Made by a program: the position numbers and the translations under genes
DNA from: Bacillota bacterium
GTDB taxonomy: Bacteria > Bacillota > Bacilli > Alicyclobacillales > SLC66
DNA: 16,630 bases
Assembly: GCA_021797415.1 (NCBI GenBank)
Contig: JAJZZT010000424.1
Span: 1 to 16,630, forward strand
Direction of reading: 5' to 3'
Shown: positions 14,027 to 16,630 of the stretch, piece by piece
Layout: each line of letters starts with the position of its first letter
How positions within the stretch are numbered: position 1 is the stretch's first letter
The notes under the pieces: model-generated
Databases searched by the model: none
What the model was told of the DNA's origin: nothing
The model's input: only the letters and a program-made list of their open reading frames with translations

Positions 14027-16630
14027 ATGGACGCACTCGATTTACTCAAACAGCGTTTTTCAGCCGCCACGGCTCATCGTCGCCTCGTGTTTTGGCACGA
14101 TCCGGACGGGGAGCGAGAGATCCAGGACATACGCAATGCGCTTGAGCCTCTGGGCGTGCGCGTGTGGGAGTGGACGCCGGACAATTCGTTTCGTACGAAG
14201 GTGCAACTGGAGGTCACGGATCCGGATACACCGTACCTCTTGTATGCGAGATTTGCGAGACCGTCCATGGCAGAGGACTGGCTGCTCGACCTGCGGCTTT
14301 CCGGTGAGGAATTTATAGCCGACGAGGTGGCTCTACTCATGGATCGGTTGCGCGTGTCGCAGGGTCCCGTCCGCACACGGCTCCCGGAGCCTACTGATTA
14401 CAAGTTAGTAGCTCTGCCGTTTGAGCTGCGTTCGGTCCGACCATGGCTCCAGGCGCATCGGGCTTTCTTTCGCAGTCAGGAACGCGTGCGCAAGGTGGAG
14501 CGCCTGCTGCCCGAGCAACCCCGCGAGGACCAGCTGATCTTAGCCGTATTGGCCGTCGCCGTTGGCGTCGAGGTGCTGGAGGTAAACGCGGTCGTTCGCC
14601 GGGTGCTGTCTCTTGGACTGGATGAGTCCCAGCATCCGGTGTATCAGAATGTGGCCAAATGGGGTCTCGAAGATGACTTTTGGCGCCACGTTCAGGGTGC
14701 ATTTGGCGTAGCGACCGAAACGAGAACATTACAGGAATTCTTCGATGTTCTGGCGGCGAGCCATCTGGCGCAAGGGCTTGACGTCGCATTACCCACTGGA
14801 TGGAAGATCCCTTCTTCGGGTATTCCCAACACCTGTCGCATTTTTCTCGATGACGCGCTGCGTAGCGCTGACTCGTCCGCCTTTGCCGATCATCTGGCCC
14901 GCTTCGCCGCACGGATGGGGCTTCCTGCCTGGCTGTCCGATCAACCGTACGAGACCTACGCGCGCTGCGATACGGTGCCCGAGACGCACCGATTGCTACT
15001 GGCGCATGTGTGCCAGGAGCTTACGCAAGAGACCGCAGACCCGAGGCGCATCCGTCCTCTGCTTGCTGCACGCCAGACCCTGCATGGGTACAGCGCATTC
15101 TCTCTTGCCTATGAGGCGCTGGGACATGCGTTGTCGCTTCAGGAGGAAAAGGCTGCGTTTGCAAAGGCGAGTCCGCCCGCGGAGAAGGCGGATTGGATCA
15201 ATGGGTATGCCACGAGGTGGTTTCGGGTGGACCAGTGCTATCGCCAATTCTCCGCCGCGCTCGATGCGCTGCATCAACCGGACTGGCTGATGGCGCTGAA
15301 GGAAAAATGGGATCGGTGGTATACGAACACCTTTTTGTTGACGGTTGGGGAATGGACCGATCGATTGCTCGATGAGGGACTGGCGAAGGATTGGACCACG
15401 ATGGGTGTGCTGCAACAACGCGGATTTTTCGACAAGGTCGTTTCGCAGCACCTGCCGCGCGAGCGTGTGTTTGTAATCATTTCGGATGCGCTTCGCTACG
15501 AGGCAGGCCAGGAGCTCGCCGATGTGTTACGCAAACGGATCAACGCGCAGGTGGATGTGCAGCCGATGCAGGCGTCTCTTCCGACGTACACGAGACTGGG
15601 CATGGCCAGTCTTTTACCCGGTCGCTCTTTCCGTATGGATGAGAATGGAGCCTTCTCGCGCGACGGCCTGCGCACGGATGGCATAGAGGCGCGGGAACAA
15701 ATTCTGTCTCATCACGTCGAGAGCGCACGCGCTGTGAAATGGACGGATTTTCAGTGGCTGCCGGTGCAAGACGGCGAGGCGCTCATTAAAGGCACGCGCT
15801 TGGTGTATGTGTACCACGACGTGATCGATGCCACGGGAGATCAGGCAAAATCCGAGACTCGTACGTTTTTGGCCGTACAACAGGCGATCGAGGAACTGGC
15901 GTTTGCGGTGGATAAACTCGTCCGATCATATCGGGCGGTGCGTATCGTGATCACAGCCGATCACGGATTTCTCTATCAGCCGGGAGCGGTAGAAGCCTGG
16001 GCCAAACCTACGGCGGTCGGGGGTGACATCTATGATGGCAACCGGCGATTTGCCATCGGTCGTTCTCTCGCGACCCCGCCGGGCACGCGCGCGGTGTCGC
16101 TTCGCTATCTGGGACTGGAGGCCGAGGCCGTCATCGCGACGAGCATTCATCGACTGACGGTGCGCGGGGGCGGACAGCGGTTTGTGCACGGCGGCGCGAT
16201 GCCGCAAGAAGCGATTGTGCCGGTCATCACGTACCGGCAGGTTCGCGGACAGGCGAAAGTGTCCGAGCACACGCGCGTGGAAGTCGTGCTGGCCAATCGC
16301 AGTCGACTCGTGACGTCCTATTCGTTTACGGCCGTCTTCTTTCAGGAGCAGAAGGTGAGCGAATTCCAGTTAGCCCGCCATCTGCGCATCGCGCTCTATC
16401 TCGATGGGGTGCGCATTTCGACGGAAATGACGCGCGCGTTTGATTCGCAGGCCGAGGCGCAGCACCGTCAAACGGACGTCTCGTTGCACCTGTTTGAACG
16501 CGACTATCCGATGGGCGCTAGGGCTGTCCTGCGTCTGGAAGACGTATCCGCGCCCGACACGGTTCTTTACGGAGGATACGGCGGGGAAGTGCGGGTCGTG
16601 GCACTGGACGCGGGGAGGGATCGCGGATGC
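14027..16630 (+). CDS. pglZ: BREX type 1 protein PglZ, alkaline-phosphatase superfamily (3' end cut by window)
   Basis: PglZ is the hallmark protein of all BREX systems, with an alkaline-phosphatase-like fold binding divalent metals. It is needed for both methylation and exclusion. The frame is open from ATG 14027 to the last base, 868 codons with no stop. This is already about the full family length, so the stop is probably close by. The N-terminal part (residues 1 to about 440) is the PglZ-specific region. The phosphatase core follows, with VFVIISDALRYE (metal-ligand Asp487), SLPTYTRLGMASLLPG (candidate active-site Thr520 or Thr522), YVYHDVIDATGD (about 595-605), ITADHGF (Asp645, His646) and IVPVITY. 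All of these typical motifs are kept. AGGGG at 14016-14020, overlapping the pglX stop, is six bases from the ATG, which indicates coupled translation. The next gene expected in this order is brxL, a Lon-like protein, outside the window. Confidence 0.95.
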   Translation, partial: MDALDLLKQRFSAATAHRRLVFWHDPDGEREIQDIRNALEPLGVRVWEWTPDNSFRTKVQLEVTDPDTPYLLYARFARPSMAEDWLLDLRLSGEEFIADEVALLMDRLRVSQGPVRTRLPEPTDYKLVALPFELRSVRPWLQAHRAFFRSQERVRKVERLLPEQPREDQLILAVLAVAVGVEVLEVNAVVRRVLSLGLDESQHPVYQNVAKWGLEDDFWRHVQGAFGVATETRTLQEFFDVLAASHLAQGLDVALPTGWKIPSSGIPNTCRIFLDDALRSADSSAFADHLARFAARMGLPAWLSDQPYETYARCDTVPETHRLLLAHVCQELTQETADPRRIRPLLAARQTLHGYSAFSLAYEALGHALSLQEEKAAFAKASPPAEKADWINGYATRWFRVDQCYRQFSAALDALHQPDWLMALKEKWDRWYTNTFLLTVGEWTDRLLDEGLAKDWTTMGVLQQRGFFDKVVSQHLPRERVFVIISDALRYEAGQELADVLRKRINAQVDVQPMQASLPTYTRLGMASLLPGRSFRMDENGAFSRDGLRTDGIEAREQILSHHVESARAVKWTDFQWLPVQDGEALIKGTRLVYVYHDVIDATGDQAKSETRTFLAVQQAIEELAFAVDKLVRSYRAVRIVITADHGFLYQPGAVEAWAKPTAVGGDIYDGNRRFAIGRSLATPPGTRAVSLRYLGLEAEAVIATSIHRLTVRGGGQRFVHGGAMPQEAIVPVITYRQVRGQAKVSEHTRVEVVLANRSRLVTSYSFTAVFFQEQKVSEFQLARHLRIALYLDGVRISTEMTRAFDSQAEAQHRQTDVSLHLFERDYPMGARAVLRLEDVSAPDTVLYGGYGGEVRVVALDAGRDRGC

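Overview
The window comes from a bacterium of fairly high GC content (roughly 58-60% by eye). GTG and TTG starts, strong purine-rich ribosome binding sites and a PrsA-like secreted foldase suggest a Bacillota lineage, perhaps near Alicyclobacillus. This placement is tentative because the window holds no rRNA or other marker. All convincing genes lie on the + strand.

Region 1 (1-3951) is a DNA-repair pair. The window opens inside the 3' end of a gene, most likely sbcD. Its last 84 codons are almost entirely a 15-bp tandem repeat encoding DGQGA/DEQSA pentapeptides. Its stop codon overlaps the GTG start of sbcC (1232 aa, complete ATPase motifs and zinc hook) in a GTGA junction. An intergenic stretch with a perfect 13-bp inverted repeat follows.

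Region 2 (4197-5304) carries a single secreted parvulin-type protein (PrsA/PpiC family). It has a Thr/Ala/Pro/Ser tail, also built on a 15-bp repeat, and is closed by a strong intrinsic terminator. Its parvulin domain seems to lack both histidines usually found in the active site.

Region 3 (5305-5638) is an AT-rich junction, about 33% GC in its core. It holds a likely promoter, a long imperfect inverted repeat and a strong purine-rich ribosome binding site that does not belong to the next large gene.

Region 4 (5639 to the window end) is a type 1 BREX anti-phage system in the canonical order brxA-brxB-brxC-pglX-pglZ. All genes are co-directional with short gaps, so they probably form one operon. 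BrxC is the large P-loop ATPase, PglX the N6-adenine methyltransferase that marks self DNA, and PglZ the alkaline-phosphatase-fold protein. BrxA and BrxB are small accessory proteins. PglZ is open to the last base, and the expected brxL gene would lie beyond the edge. The main oddity is a sharp drop in GC inside pglX, over the probable target-recognition region, which suggests exchange of the specificity module. I found no insertion sequence, tRNA, rRNA or CRISPR array.
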